DNA of 64,000 nt, taken from positions 1-64,000 of the forward strand of contig JAUHWT010000003.1 of NCBI GenBank assembly GCA_030427145.1, in the 5' to 3' direction. Position 1 is the first letter of the stretch, and every line of letters begins with the position of its first letter. This document shows positions 6,820 to 15,320 of the stretch, in pieces. The notes under the pieces were generated by a model. It had not been told where the DNA came from and did no database searches. It saw nothing but the letters and a program-made list of their open reading frames with translations. Both the position numbers and the translations under genes were made by a program. This stretch comes from Alphaproteobacteria bacterium. GTDB lineage: Bacteria; Pseudomonadota; Alphaproteobacteria; Rhodobacterales; Rhodobacteraceae.

Positions 6820-8841
6820 ATGAGCACGGATATCAAGTCACTCGGGTCGTTCGTCTGGTCCATCGCGGAACTGCTGCGCGGCGACTTCAAGCAGTCAGAG
6901 TATGGCAAGGTCATTCTGCCCTTCGTCGTGCTGCGCCGCCTCGACTGTATCCTTGAAGAGAGCAAACCTGCCGTTCTCGACATGGCGGGCAACCTCCCCG
7001 ACGACATGGACGACGAGGCGCGTGACACCCTGCTGTCTGGCGCCGTCGGGCAAGATATCCGCATCTATAACCTGTCCCGCTTCACCTTCGCCTCGCTCAA
7101 AGGTCAGGACGCCAAGGACATTCACAAGAACCTGATCGACTACATCACCAAGTTCTCGGGCAATGTCCGCGATATCTTCCTCGACAAGTTCCTGTTCACC
7201 GACCAACTAAAACGCCTGAACGATGCCGGTCTGCTGTATCAGGTCTTTGACAAGTTCACCCAGATCGACCTGCACCCCGATGCCATCTCAAACCTCGAAA
7301 TGGGGTATCTGTTCGAAGACCTCATCCGCCGCTTTTCGGAAATCTCGAACGAGACGGCAGGTGAGCATTACACCCCGCGCGAGGTCATTCGCCTGATCGT
7401 CTCGCTGCTGCTGATCAACGACAAGGACGCGCTGACCGGGTCGGGCGTGATCCGGCAAGTTTATGACCCCGCAGCAGGCACGGGCGGTATGCTGTCTATC
7501 GCCGAGATGGAGATGAAGGCGCTCAACGACCGCATCCGCGTCGAACTCTTCGGGCAGGAACTCAACCCCGAGTCCTTCGCGATCTGCAAATCCGACATGC
7601 TGGTGACAGGGCACAACCCCGAGAACATCGCCTTCGGCAACACGCTGACCCAAGATGCTCACGCCACCAAACGCTTCCACTACATGCTTTCCAATCCTCC
7701 CTACGGCGTGGACTGGAAGAAATACGCCGACCCGATCAAGGACGAGGCGGCGGAACAGGGCATGTCCGGTCGCTTCGGTGCCGGTCTGCCTCGCATCTCG
7801 GACGGGCAGCTCCTGTTCCTGCAACATATGATCTCCAAGATGCGCAATGACGAACAAGGTTCGCGCATTGGAATTGTCATGAACGGCTCGCCGCTGTTCA
7901 CCGGCGGGGCCGGGTCGGGCGAAAGCGAGATCCGCCGCTGGATGCTGGAAAACGATTGGGTCGAGGCGATCATCGCGCTACCGACCGACCTTTTCTACAA
8001 CACCGGCATTCAGACCTATGTCTGGCTCCTGACCAACCGCAAAGACACGGCGCGGCGTGGCAAGGTGCAACTGATCGACGCCAGTGGGGAGCGCTTCTGG
8101 AAATCCATGCGGAAATCCCTTGGGTCCAAGCGTCGGGAAATCTCCGAAGATGCGACCGAAGAGATCGCGCGCATCTACCAAGACATGCTGAACGGCAATT
8201 CGGGCTGGGAGGATGTGTCGAAAATATTCAACACGACCGACTTCGGCTACCGCGAAATCCGTGTCGAACGCCCGCTGAAACTCGCCTTTGCGGTGACGCC
8301 CGAGGCGTTGGAGGCGCTGCGCGAGGCGAAACCGTTCCAGAAGCTCGATGCAGACGATCAAACCCGCGTGCTGGACGCCTTGCAGGATCACTTGCCCGGC
8401 GATGAGCGCTGGACCTGTCGCGATGACTTTGACAAAGCGCTCTCTACCGCCCTGCGCAGCAACGGCGTCAAGATCGGTGCGCCGGTGCGCAAGGCAATCT
8501 TGTCCGCATTGTCCGAACGCGACGAAGACGCCGAGGTCTGCACCGACAAAAAGGGCAATCCCGAACCTGACACCGATCTGCGCGATCACGAACTGGTGCC
8601 CTTGGGCGAAGACTGGCGCGCCTATGTGCGGCGCGAGGTTCTCCCCTTTGTTCCCGACGCTTGGGTGGATGAAACCCACACCGACGCGACGGACGGCGGC
8701 GTGGGGCGCGTGGGTTATGAAATCAACTTCAACCGCTACTTCTACAAATACGTGCCGCCCAGACCGCTTGAAGAGATCGACGCCGAGTTGAAGGCGCTGG
8801 AATCCGAGATTGCAGGTCTGTTGCAGGAGGTGGTCGAGTGA
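6820..8841 (+). CDS. hsdM: type I restriction-modification system, methyltransferase subunit (673 aa)
   Basis: N6-adenine methyltransferase subunit; with HsdS it modifies and with HsdR it restricts DNA. The N-terminal HsdM_N helical domain occupies about residues 5-140. The AdoMet motif I, DPAAGTGGML, is at about 216 and the catalytic motif IV, NPPYG, at about 292. The protein is longer than the common ~500-aa HsdM because of a C-terminal extension of about 150 residues seen in one HsdM subgroup, ending in a helical segment. The start has only a weak ribosome binding site (GGGGC). It is the first gene of an operon continuing through hsdR. Confidence 0.93.
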   Translation: MSTDIKSLGSFVWSIAELLRGDFKQSEYGKVILPFVVLRRLDCILEESKPAVLDMAGNLPDDMDDEARDTLLSGAVGQDIRIYNLSRFTFASLKGQDAKDIHKNLIDYITKFSGNVRDIFLDKFLFTDQLKRLNDAGLLYQVFDKFTQIDLHPDAISNLEMGYLFEDLIRRFSEISNETAGEHYTPREVIRLIVSLLLINDKDALTGSGVIRQVYDPAAGTGGMLSIAEMEMKALNDRIRVELFGQELNPESFAICKSDMLVTGHNPENIAFGNTLTQDAHATKRFHYMLSNPPYGVDWKKYADPIKDEAAEQGMSGRFGAGLPRISDGQLLFLQHMISKMRNDEQGSRIGIVMNGSPLFTGGAGSGESEIRRWMLENDWVEAIIALPTDLFYNTGIQTYVWLLTNRKDTARRGKVQLIDASGERFWKSMRKSLGSKRREISEDATEEIARIYQDMLNGNSGWEDVSKIFNTTDFGYREIRVERPLKLAFAVTPEALEALREAKPFQKLDADDQTRVLDALQDHLPGDERWTCRDDFDKALSTALRSNGVKIGAPVRKAILSALSERDEDAEVCTDKKGNPEPDTDLRDHELVPLGEDWRAYVRREVLPFVPDAWVDETHTDATDGGVGRVGYEINFNRYFYKYVPPRPLEEIDAELKALESEIAGLLQEVVE

Positions 8842-8904
8842 TTTTTTGCCTGTTCCGCGCGGTTCCTTCTTGTTTCTTTAAGGTCCTTGGCATACCTATT
8901 GGGG

Positions 8905-8983
8905 CAACAAGACCCGCCACGCCTCGGGCAGAGCTTCGGCTTTGTACTGCGCACCCCGGCGGGTTACTTGTTTTCGGGGTGGG
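8905..8983 (+). ncRNA. candidate structured RNA (pseudoknot) upstream of the Abi_2 gene
   Basis: In the 148 nt between hsdM and the Abi_2 gene, CAAGACCCGCC (8908-8918) pairs with GGCGGGT plus CTTG (8958-8964, 8967-8970) over 11 bp with a 2-nt TA bulge. Inside is a UUCG hairpin (AGAGC/GCTTT, 8930-8943) framed by GCAG/CTGC. The loop segment CACCCC (8952-8957) can pair with GGGGTG (8976-8981) after the stem, giving an H-type pseudoknot whose second strand is the Abi gene's ribosome binding site. Structured RNAs upstream of AbiF/Abi_2 genes are known (the abiF RNA motif). Assignment to that motif is inference; the pairing is visible in the sequence. Confidence 0.55.
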
Positions 8984-8989
8984 CAAAAC

Positions 8990-9913
8990 ATGAAGTTTGC
9001 CAAACCCGCAATCTCCGTAGATGACCAGCTCGAACTCCTGAAACAACGCGGCATGACCGTGCCGGACGAGGCGCGCGCGCGTCATTACCTCCAACATATC
9101 TCCTACTACCGGCTGCGCGCCTACTGGCTTCCGTTCGAGGGCGAAAAGCAAGGCGATGGGCATTGCTTCAAGGATGGCACGTCATTTGACGATGTGCTCT
9201 CGCTCTACGTCTTCGACCGGCAGCTCCGCCTTTTGGTCATGGACGCTGTTGAGCGTGTCGAGGTGGCGATCCGCGCCTCTTGGGCGCATCACATGGCCAT
9301 GTCGCACGGGCCGCACGGATACTTGGACCAGCAGCACTATTCGAAAGTGCGCCACCATGCGTCGATGGTGGACAGTCTGACCAAAGAGTTCGACCGCTCG
9401 CGCGATACCTTTGCAGAGCATTACCGCACGAAATACACCGACCCCACCTTGCCGCCCGTCTGGATGGCGGCAGAGCTTATGTCCTTTGGTTTGCTCTCCA
9501 AGTTCTACGGCGGGCTGAAATCCCGGGCAGAGCGTCAGGCCATCGCCAAGCCGCTGGGGCTGGATGAAAAGGTGCTGACCTCTTTCGCGCACCACATGAG
9601 CCATGTCCGCAACATCTGCGCCCACCATGGGCGGCTGTGGAACCGGCGGTTCACGATTCAGATGATCGTCCCGCGCTACCCGGCGCGGCTGGCGGTCGCG
9701 ATGAAGGGGGCGGACGCCCGAAACATCCACAACACCTTGGTGACGCTGGATCAGATGCTGCGGATCATCGCACCGGGGACAACGTGGTGCGACCGGGTCC
9801 GCGCGCTGATGGCAGACTGCGCCTTCGCCAACCCGCAGGCGATGGGGTTTCCCGAAGGATGGGAACAACAGCCGATTTGGAAAGCGGCGCAAGGTCAGGA
9901 GGCGGGCAAATGA
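8990..9913 (+). CDS. Abi_2 (AbiD/AbiF-like) abortive infection HEPN protein (307 aa)
   Basis: The protein matches Abi_2 family features: KPAISVDDQLELLKQRG at the N-terminus, the YLQHISYYRLRAYWLPF segment at about 33-49, and a central VFDRQLRLLVMDAVERVEVAIR helix. The HEPN ribonuclease motif R-N-x3-H is present as RNICAHH near residue 207, so it is probably an active RNase that damages host or phage RNA on infection. A longer frame starts at 8942, but the ATG at 8990 has a GGGGTGGG ribosome binding site and matches family N-termini. Its stop overlaps the hsdS start (ATGA). Activity is probably restrained by the upstream RNA or by the restriction complex. Confidence 0.85.
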   Translation: MKFAKPAISVDDQLELLKQRGMTVPDEARARHYLQHISYYRLRAYWLPFEGEKQGDGHCFKDGTSFDDVLSLYVFDRQLRLLVMDAVERVEVAIRASWAHHMAMSHGPHGYLDQQHYSKVRHHASMVDSLTKEFDRSRDTFAEHYRTKYTDPTLPPVWMAAELMSFGLLSKFYGGLKSRAERQAIAKPLGLDEKVLTSFAHHMSHVRNICAHHGRLWNRRFTIQMIVPRYPARLAVAMKGADARNIHNTLVTLDQMLRIIAPGTTWCDRVRALMADCAFANPQAMGFPEGWEQQPIWKAAQGQEAGK

Positions 9914-11250
9914 TCACGCTGCAAGAACGCGTTCACTCGGCACCGAAACCAGACCATTGGCAACTCGACAAGTTGCATCAAGTGTTCCGTGTCCGTCGCG
10001 GTCACAAGAACGACGGGATGAAAGAGAAAAATCTGCTGTCGTTAAGCTACGGGCGGATCATTCAGAAGGACATTGAAACCGTAGGCGGCCTATTACCGGA
10101 GAATTTCGAGGGTTATCAGATCGTCGAACCCGGTCACATCGTCTTGCGTTTGACCGACCTGCAAAACGACAAGAGAAGTCTGCGCCAAGGTCTGGTGACG
10201 CAGCGCGGGATTATCACTTCGGCATATGACGCTGTCGAAGTCCTGCGCGACAACGACCCGCGCTTCTGGTTCTACTCGCTGCTCGCGCTTGATCTGGCAA
10301 AACACTACTACTCGCTCGGTGGAGGCGTTCGTCAGTCTGTGAAGTTCGCAGACTTCCCAAACGATTGGGTGTATCGCCCCGACCTCGCGACCCAACGCCA
10401 GATTGCCGACTTTCTGGACCGTGAGACCGCAAGAATAGACCTGCTGATCGAGAAAAAGCAACGCTTGGTGGCGTTGCTTGTAGGCAAGAAAGAAACCGTC
10501 CGCGATACTGCTGTCTGCAAGGGGCTGTCGAATACTGCGGACACTAAAGACAGTGGCGTGGACTGGTTTGGCGACGTGCCAGCGCATTGGACCGTCTGCC
10601 GCTTCAATCGCCTTATCGCTTCAAAGGTCGACTATCGCGGTCGAACGCCCGAGAAGGTTGACGAGGGCGTGTTTCTAGTGACCGCCCGCAATATCCGTGA
10701 CGGCAAAATCGACTATGAACGATCACAGGAATACACGACGGCTGAAGACTGGGACAAACTCAGCGCAAGAGGAAAACCACGCATCGGGGATGTGATCTTC
10801 ACGACCGAAGCTCCGCTCGGGCAGATCGCCCAAGTCGACAGAACCGATGTGGCATTTGCTCAACGCATCATGAAGTTTCGTGCAAACAGCGCATTGGTCA
10901 GCAACGACTTTCTTGCCCAGTTCATGATGTCGGCGTCTTTCCAAAGATCGCTTCAACTATATGCGTCAGGGTCGACCGCCGCAGGCATCAAGAGCGAACG
11001 CCTCGCGCATCTCTTTGGACTAGTGCCGCCAAAGAAGGAGCAGGCAGAGATCGTCCAGTTCGTCAGGAGCGAGATCGACCGTCTAGACGCACTAGAGGCA
11101 CCAATACACGCCTCCATCGACCGCCTCAAAGAATACCGCTCCGCCCTGATCACCGCCGCTGTCACGGGTCAGATCGACGTGACGACCTACGCCAAATCCG
11201 GCACCCCCGACGCACAGCTAGACGCCATCCAAGAGGAGATGGGCACGTGA
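9910..11250 (+). CDS. hsdS: type I restriction-modification system, specificity subunit (446 aa)
   Basis: DNA-recognition subunit with two variable target-recognition domains (about residues 15-150 and 215-370). Each is followed by a conserved helical spacer: RQIADFLDRETARIDLLIEK at about 163 and a second spacer at about 380 beginning IVQFVRSEIDRLDAL. DVPAHWTVCRF at about 217 is the usual entry to the second domain. The start overlaps the Abi_2 stop by ATGA, and the end overlaps the next gene by GTGA. Target sequence cannot be read from the protein. The gene is full-length with no sign of inversion repeats for phase variation. Confidence 0.92.
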   Translation: MITLQERVHSAPKPDHWQLDKLHQVFRVRRGHKNDGMKEKNLLSLSYGRIIQKDIETVGGLLPENFEGYQIVEPGHIVLRLTDLQNDKRSLRQGLVTQRGIITSAYDAVEVLRDNDPRFWFYSLLALDLAKHYYSLGGGVRQSVKFADFPNDWVYRPDLATQRQIADFLDRETARIDLLIEKKQRLVALLVGKKETVRDTAVCKGLSNTADTKDSGVDWFGDVPAHWTVCRFNRLIASKVDYRGRTPEKVDEGVFLVTARNIRDGKIDYERSQEYTTAEDWDKLSARGKPRIGDVIFTTEAPLGQIAQVDRTDVAFAQRIMKFRANSALVSNDFLAQFMMSASFQRSLQLYASGSTAAGIKSERLAHLFGLVPPKKEQAEIVQFVRSEIDRLDALEAPIHASIDRLKEYRSALITAAVTGQIDVTTYAKSGTPDAQLDAIQEEMGT

Positions 11251-11657
11251 CTGACACAATCGCCGACCTCAGAGCGTTCATCCGCGCCCAACTCAGCGCC
11301 AACTGCGATCCCGTCCAGCCGAAGACGGCGACCAGTCAACAAAAGCACCTTGAAGTCTGGGCAACACGCGGACGCCGCCGCACAATCGGCGTCGAACTTG
11401 ACCACAAAGACCGCGTGAATCTGTGGGTCGTCAGCATGTACGCCCCACCTTCGCCCCCGGCGACCGTGGAAGTCGCAAAGAAGGTCTGGAAGGGGGCTGG
11501 ATGGCAGAACAAAATCCCCGATCCAGCGCGCAAGGGGCGCGACGGGGCAAACAGCAATCTCAAGGGATATGACGAGTTCCGAACTAAACCGATCACGCGT
11601 CTGGGCATTCAGTCCATCGATGACGCGCGAAAGATATTTGAGCATTTATTCGCATGA
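11247..11657 (+). CDS. hypothetical protein between hsdS and hsdR (136 aa)
   Basis: Not recognised. It starts with GTG overlapping the hsdS stop (GTGA) and its stop overlaps the hsdR ATG (ATGA), so translation is coupled on both sides and it is very likely a real operon member. The protein is soluble and basic in the middle. It contains a compact alpha/beta-looking stretch (RRTIGVELDHKDRVNLWVV) and a Lys/Trp-rich segment (KKVWKGAGWQNKI). Its position suggests an accessory of the restriction system, such as a regulator or DNA-binding partner; this is inference. Confidence 0.65.
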   Translation: MTDTIADLRAFIRAQLSANCDPVQPKTATSQQKHLEVWATRGRRRTIGVELDHKDRVNLWVVSMYAPPSPPATVEVAKKVWKGAGWQNKIPDPARKGRDGANSNLKGYDEFRTKPITRLGIQSIDDARKIFEHLFA

Positions 11658-14617
11658 CCGACACCCACACCACAGCCGATATTCATCAAGAAAAAGTCTT
11701 CGAGGCGCATATCGTCGCCTGCCTGACTTCTGATCAAGGGTACATCGAGCGCGATTGCCCGTCCCATTATGACGTGGCGCATGCGCTCGACACCGAGCTG
11801 CTGTTCCGCTTTCTGAAACACACGCAACCCGAGGCGTGGCAGGTGCTGGAAGATCATTACAGCGCGCAGGCAGAGGCGGAGGTTTTGAAACGTCTCGACA
11901 AGGCGCTGAAAGACAACCCCACCCATGTCGTGCTGCGCGAGGGGCTGAAACTGGTGCCGAACATCCGGTTCGCGCTGTGCTTTTTCAAACCCGCCTCGAA
12001 CCTGAACCCCGATCTGACGCGGCTTTACGAGGCGAACATCCTGTCCGTGATGCGGCAGGTGACCTATTCGACGAAGAACAAGAACGCCATTGACCTGGTG
12101 ACCTTCGTCAACGGCATTCCTGTAGCGACACTGGAAGTGAAAAACCTGTTGACTGGGCAGAATGTCAAACATGCCGAGAAACAGTATCGGCAGGACCGTT
12201 CCCCGGCGGGCGAACCGCTCTTGACCTTCAAGCGCGGTGCCATCGTCCATTTCGCGGTGGATCAGGACAACGTGTCGATGACGACGCGCCTGATGAACGG
12301 CAAGACGCGGTTCCTGCCGTTCAATCGCGGGCGCGACGGCGGTGCCGGAAACCCCGATGTGCCGGGCGAGAACCGGGTCGCCTATCTCTACAAGGACCTG
12401 CCCGACACGAAGGCGGTGTTCTCGCGCGAGGTGCTGCTCGACCTGATCGGGCGGTTCATCCACCTTGAACGCTCTGGCGGCAAAGAGGTGGTGATCTTTC
12501 CCCGGTTCCAGCAGTTCGATGCCGTGCGCAAGGTCTTGGCGGACGCGCGATCCAAGGGCGCGGGGCAGAACTATCTGATCCAGCACAGCGCCGGGTCGGG
12601 CAAGTCCAACACCATCGCGTGGACCGCGCACCAGATCATCAACCTGCATGACACGGGCGACCAGCCGCTGTTCGACACAGCGATCATCGTGACCGACCGT
12701 TTGGTGTTGGACCGGCAGTTGCAGAACACCATTGGCGGGTTCGCCCAGACCGAGGGCGTGGTGAAGAAGATCGATGGCACGTCTCGCGATCTGAAAGACG
12801 CCATCCTGAAAGGTGCGCGGATCATCATCACAACAATCCAGAAGTTCGGCACCGAGCATCTGGCGACTATCTCGGGTCAGGGCGGAAGGAACTTCGCCGT
12901 GATCATTGACGAGGCGCATTCGTCCCAATCCGGCAAAGCGGCGCAAGCGATGAGTGACGCGCTGACCCGCGATGCGACCAGCTCCGACGATATCGAAGAC
13001 ATGGTTCTGGCCTTTCAGAATGCGCGCGGACCGCAACAGAACATCTCGTTCCTCGCCTTCACCGCGACGCCGCGCAATGTGACGCTGGAACGGTTTGGGC
13101 GCATCGGATCAGACGGCAAACCGCACCCGTTCCACCTTTATTCGATGCGTCAGGCCATTGAGGAAGAGTTCATTGTCGATGTTCTGAAAAATTACACGAC
13201 CTATGGCGCTTACTACCAGCTCGAAAAAACCATCGAAGACGACCCGGCCTTCAAAGGACGCAAGGCGCAGTCGCGTGTCGCGCGCTATGCCTCGCTGCAT
13301 CCGACCGCCATCGATCAAAAGGTCGAGGTGATTGTCGAACACTTCCGCCGCCACGTTGCGGGCAAGTTGAACGGTCAGGCGAAGGCGATGATCGTGACCC
13401 AAAGTCGGGAACATGCTCTGCGTTACTGGCAACAACTGAACCGGTATATCGAAGAAAAGGGATACGCCGATCTAAAAACGTTGGTCGCGTTCTCGGGCGA
13501 TTTGACCGTCGATGGCAATGTCTGGACCGAGGCGACCGCGAATGGCTTCGCCGAAACCGAACTACCGAAAAAGTTCGACACAGATGAATTCCAAATCCTT
13601 GTCGTTGCCGAGAAATACCAGACCGGGTTCGACCAACCCAAGCTCGTCGCGATGTATGTCGACAAAAAACTCGCCGGGTTGCAGGCGGTGCAAACCCTTG
13701 CCCGGTTGAACCGCAGTTACGGCAAAGACAAACCCACGTTCGTTCTCGACTTCCAGAACACGATGGAAGAGGTCAAAGAGGCGTTCGCGCCCTTTTTCGA
13801 GGCCACCGCGCTGGAAGAACGCACCGATCTGAACCAAATCTATGACCTGGAACAGCGCATTTCGTCCTCGACCTATATTCACAAAGACGAGGTCGAACGG
13901 TTTGCCGATCAGTTTTTCAAAGGTGATCTGACGACGCAGGACCGCCTCAAATTGGAGGGCACCGTCCGCCTCGCAGTGGACAGGTTTGAGCTGGATGAAG
14001 ACGAGGCACAACAAGAGGAGTTCCGCCAACTCCTGAAAAGTTTCCAACGCTTCTACGCCTTCGTGGCACAGGTCGTGTCGCTCAACGATGCTTGGTTGGA
14101 GAAGCTCTACGCATACACAGCTTGGTTGTCGCGCCTCCTGCCGTCTCGGGATGTGCCTGCCGATATCACAATCACCGACGACATGCTGACCCTGTCCGCG
14201 TTCAAGTTGCAGAAGGGCGAGGAAGGCAGCGCGTCACTAAATGCAGGTGACACGCGCACGCTCGACCCGATCACAGAGTTCGGCGCAAAACCTTACACCG
14301 AGGAAGAAGAGAGGTCGTTGTCCGAGATCATCGACTCATTCAACGAACGGCACGGCACCCAGTTCTCGCGTGAAGACTTCCTGCGGTTCGAGCGGGTGAC
14401 GCGCGACATCATGGACGAAGACATGACCGAAATGGTCAAAAACAACCCCGCAGACGTGGTCTACAACGCGTTTTCGCAGGCGTTTTTCCAAGGTATGGTC
14501 AGGGCGTTCCAACAAGACAACGAGATGCGCAATATCGTCATGACCGACAAAGATGCGCGTGATCAGGCAACACGGCATTTCTTCAAACGGGCGCAGCGGC
14601 AGGCGCGAGAGGCATGA
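11654..14617 (+). CDS. hsdR: type I restriction-modification system, restriction/translocase subunit (987 aa)
   Basis: Cleaves unmodified DNA after ATP-driven translocation. The N-terminal PD-(D/E)xK nuclease is visible as DLVTFVNGIPVATLEVKN at about residues 145-162. The SF2 motor follows, with Walker A AGSGKS at about 313, Walker B DEAHS at about 418, and motif III FTATPR near 470. Motif VI lies in the QTLARLNRSY segment near 685. The C-terminal helical domain continues to the end. Length fits the ~1000-aa family norm and there are no internal stops, so the system looks intact. Confidence 0.94.
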   Translation: MTDTHTTADIHQEKVFEAHIVACLTSDQGYIERDCPSHYDVAHALDTELLFRFLKHTQPEAWQVLEDHYSAQAEAEVLKRLDKALKDNPTHVVLREGLKLVPNIRFALCFFKPASNLNPDLTRLYEANILSVMRQVTYSTKNKNAIDLVTFVNGIPVATLEVKNLLTGQNVKHAEKQYRQDRSPAGEPLLTFKRGAIVHFAVDQDNVSMTTRLMNGKTRFLPFNRGRDGGAGNPDVPGENRVAYLYKDLPDTKAVFSREVLLDLIGRFIHLERSGGKEVVIFPRFQQFDAVRKVLADARSKGAGQNYLIQHSAGSGKSNTIAWTAHQIINLHDTGDQPLFDTAIIVTDRLVLDRQLQNTIGGFAQTEGVVKKIDGTSRDLKDAILKGARIIITTIQKFGTEHLATISGQGGRNFAVIIDEAHSSQSGKAAQAMSDALTRDATSSDDIEDMVLAFQNARGPQQNISFLAFTATPRNVTLERFGRIGSDGKPHPFHLYSMRQAIEEEFIVDVLKNYTTYGAYYQLEKTIEDDPAFKGRKAQSRVARYASLHPTAIDQKVEVIVEHFRRHVAGKLNGQAKAMIVTQSREHALRYWQQLNRYIEEKGYADLKTLVAFSGDLTVDGNVWTEATANGFAETELPKKFDTDEFQILVVAEKYQTGFDQPKLVAMYVDKKLAGLQAVQTLARLNRSYGKDKPTFVLDFQNTMEEVKEAFAPFFEATALEERTDLNQIYDLEQRISSSTYIHKDEVERFADQFFKGDLTTQDRLKLEGTVRLAVDRFELDEDEAQQEEFRQLLKSFQRFYAFVAQVVSLNDAWLEKLYAYTAWLSRLLPSRDVPADITITDDMLTLSAFKLQKGEEGSASLNAGDTRTLDPITEFGAKPYTEEEERSLSEIIDSFNERHGTQFSREDFLRFERVTRDIMDEDMTEMVKNNPADVVYNAFSQAFFQGMVRAFQQDNEMRNIVMTDKDARDQATRHFFKRAQRQAREA

Positions 14618-14735
14618 CCATCTCCAAGCCGACTTGGAACGGAATCAAGCCTGCCACCTTGGGGTGCTGTGGCGGCTGGCCGCGTTCGGTATGAACAACA
14701 TCAAGAACCGGTTCCGCTCCACTGACAAGAGCTGA

Positions 14736-15320
14736 ACCGGTACGATAAATGTCAGTGATATTGGCAAGGTCGCAATCAACTTCATCAACCAGCTACAAAG
14801 CCAGCTTGCGGGCGTCATTCGGGAGCCGACTTGGACGTTGCCGCGCCTTGCCAACTGGCTGGACAGCGGCATCGTTCATCCCGATATCACCAAGCCAAGC
14901 GCGGTAGTATTCATATCCAAGGCCATAGATGAATTGGAGGCCTGTGGGATTGAGCTGGATGTGCTGGCCCGCAACAAGCATTTTTTTTCGCTGAATGGCG
15001 CGTTTGACAGCGACGAAGACCGACACCGTGCGCTGTACATCGACCGGCACGAAAAGGTCCGATACTGGGTGCGCAATATCGACCGGAAGCGCTCGTCCTT
15101 CTGGCTTCAATTGTCGCACGGGAAATTCTACCCCGACTTCACCGTAATGCTGACCGATGGCCGCATTCTTGTTGTGGAATACAAGGGGGAGCATCTTTAC
15201 GAAGGGGAGGCGGTTAAACGGCAGATTGGTGCCGTGTGGGCTGACGCCAGCAATAGACACTGTCTTTTTTGTATGCCGACGGCGCGAGACTTTGCCCTTA
15301 TTGACCGTATCCTTGATTGA
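14736..15320 (+). pseudogene. C-terminal remnant of a type III restriction enzyme (Res) subunit
   Basis: The frame is open from just after a TGA at 14733-14735 to the stop at 15320. It reads like the end of a Res protein: a helical region (WTLPRLANWLDSGIVHPDI), then YWVRNIDR, and the PD-(D/E)xK nuclease core FYPDF...LVVEYKGEHL with catalytic D and E-x-K residues, ending near CLFCMPTARDFALI. No helicase domain or start precedes it, so about 80% of a normal Res gene is missing. The region 14618-14735 shows no coding continuity. It is antisense to the 3' half of the methyltransferase frame. Confidence 0.7.

Noticed and set aside
6423-6956. Plus-strand 177-aa frame before hsdM
   Set aside because: Arg/Pro-rich translation without domain, overlaps the hsdM start, no ribosome binding site.
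14618-14735. Continuation of the Res remnant upstream of 14736
   Set aside because: Stops in frame at 14733-14735 and no matching Res sequence in the other frames; only the fragment from 14736 is supported.
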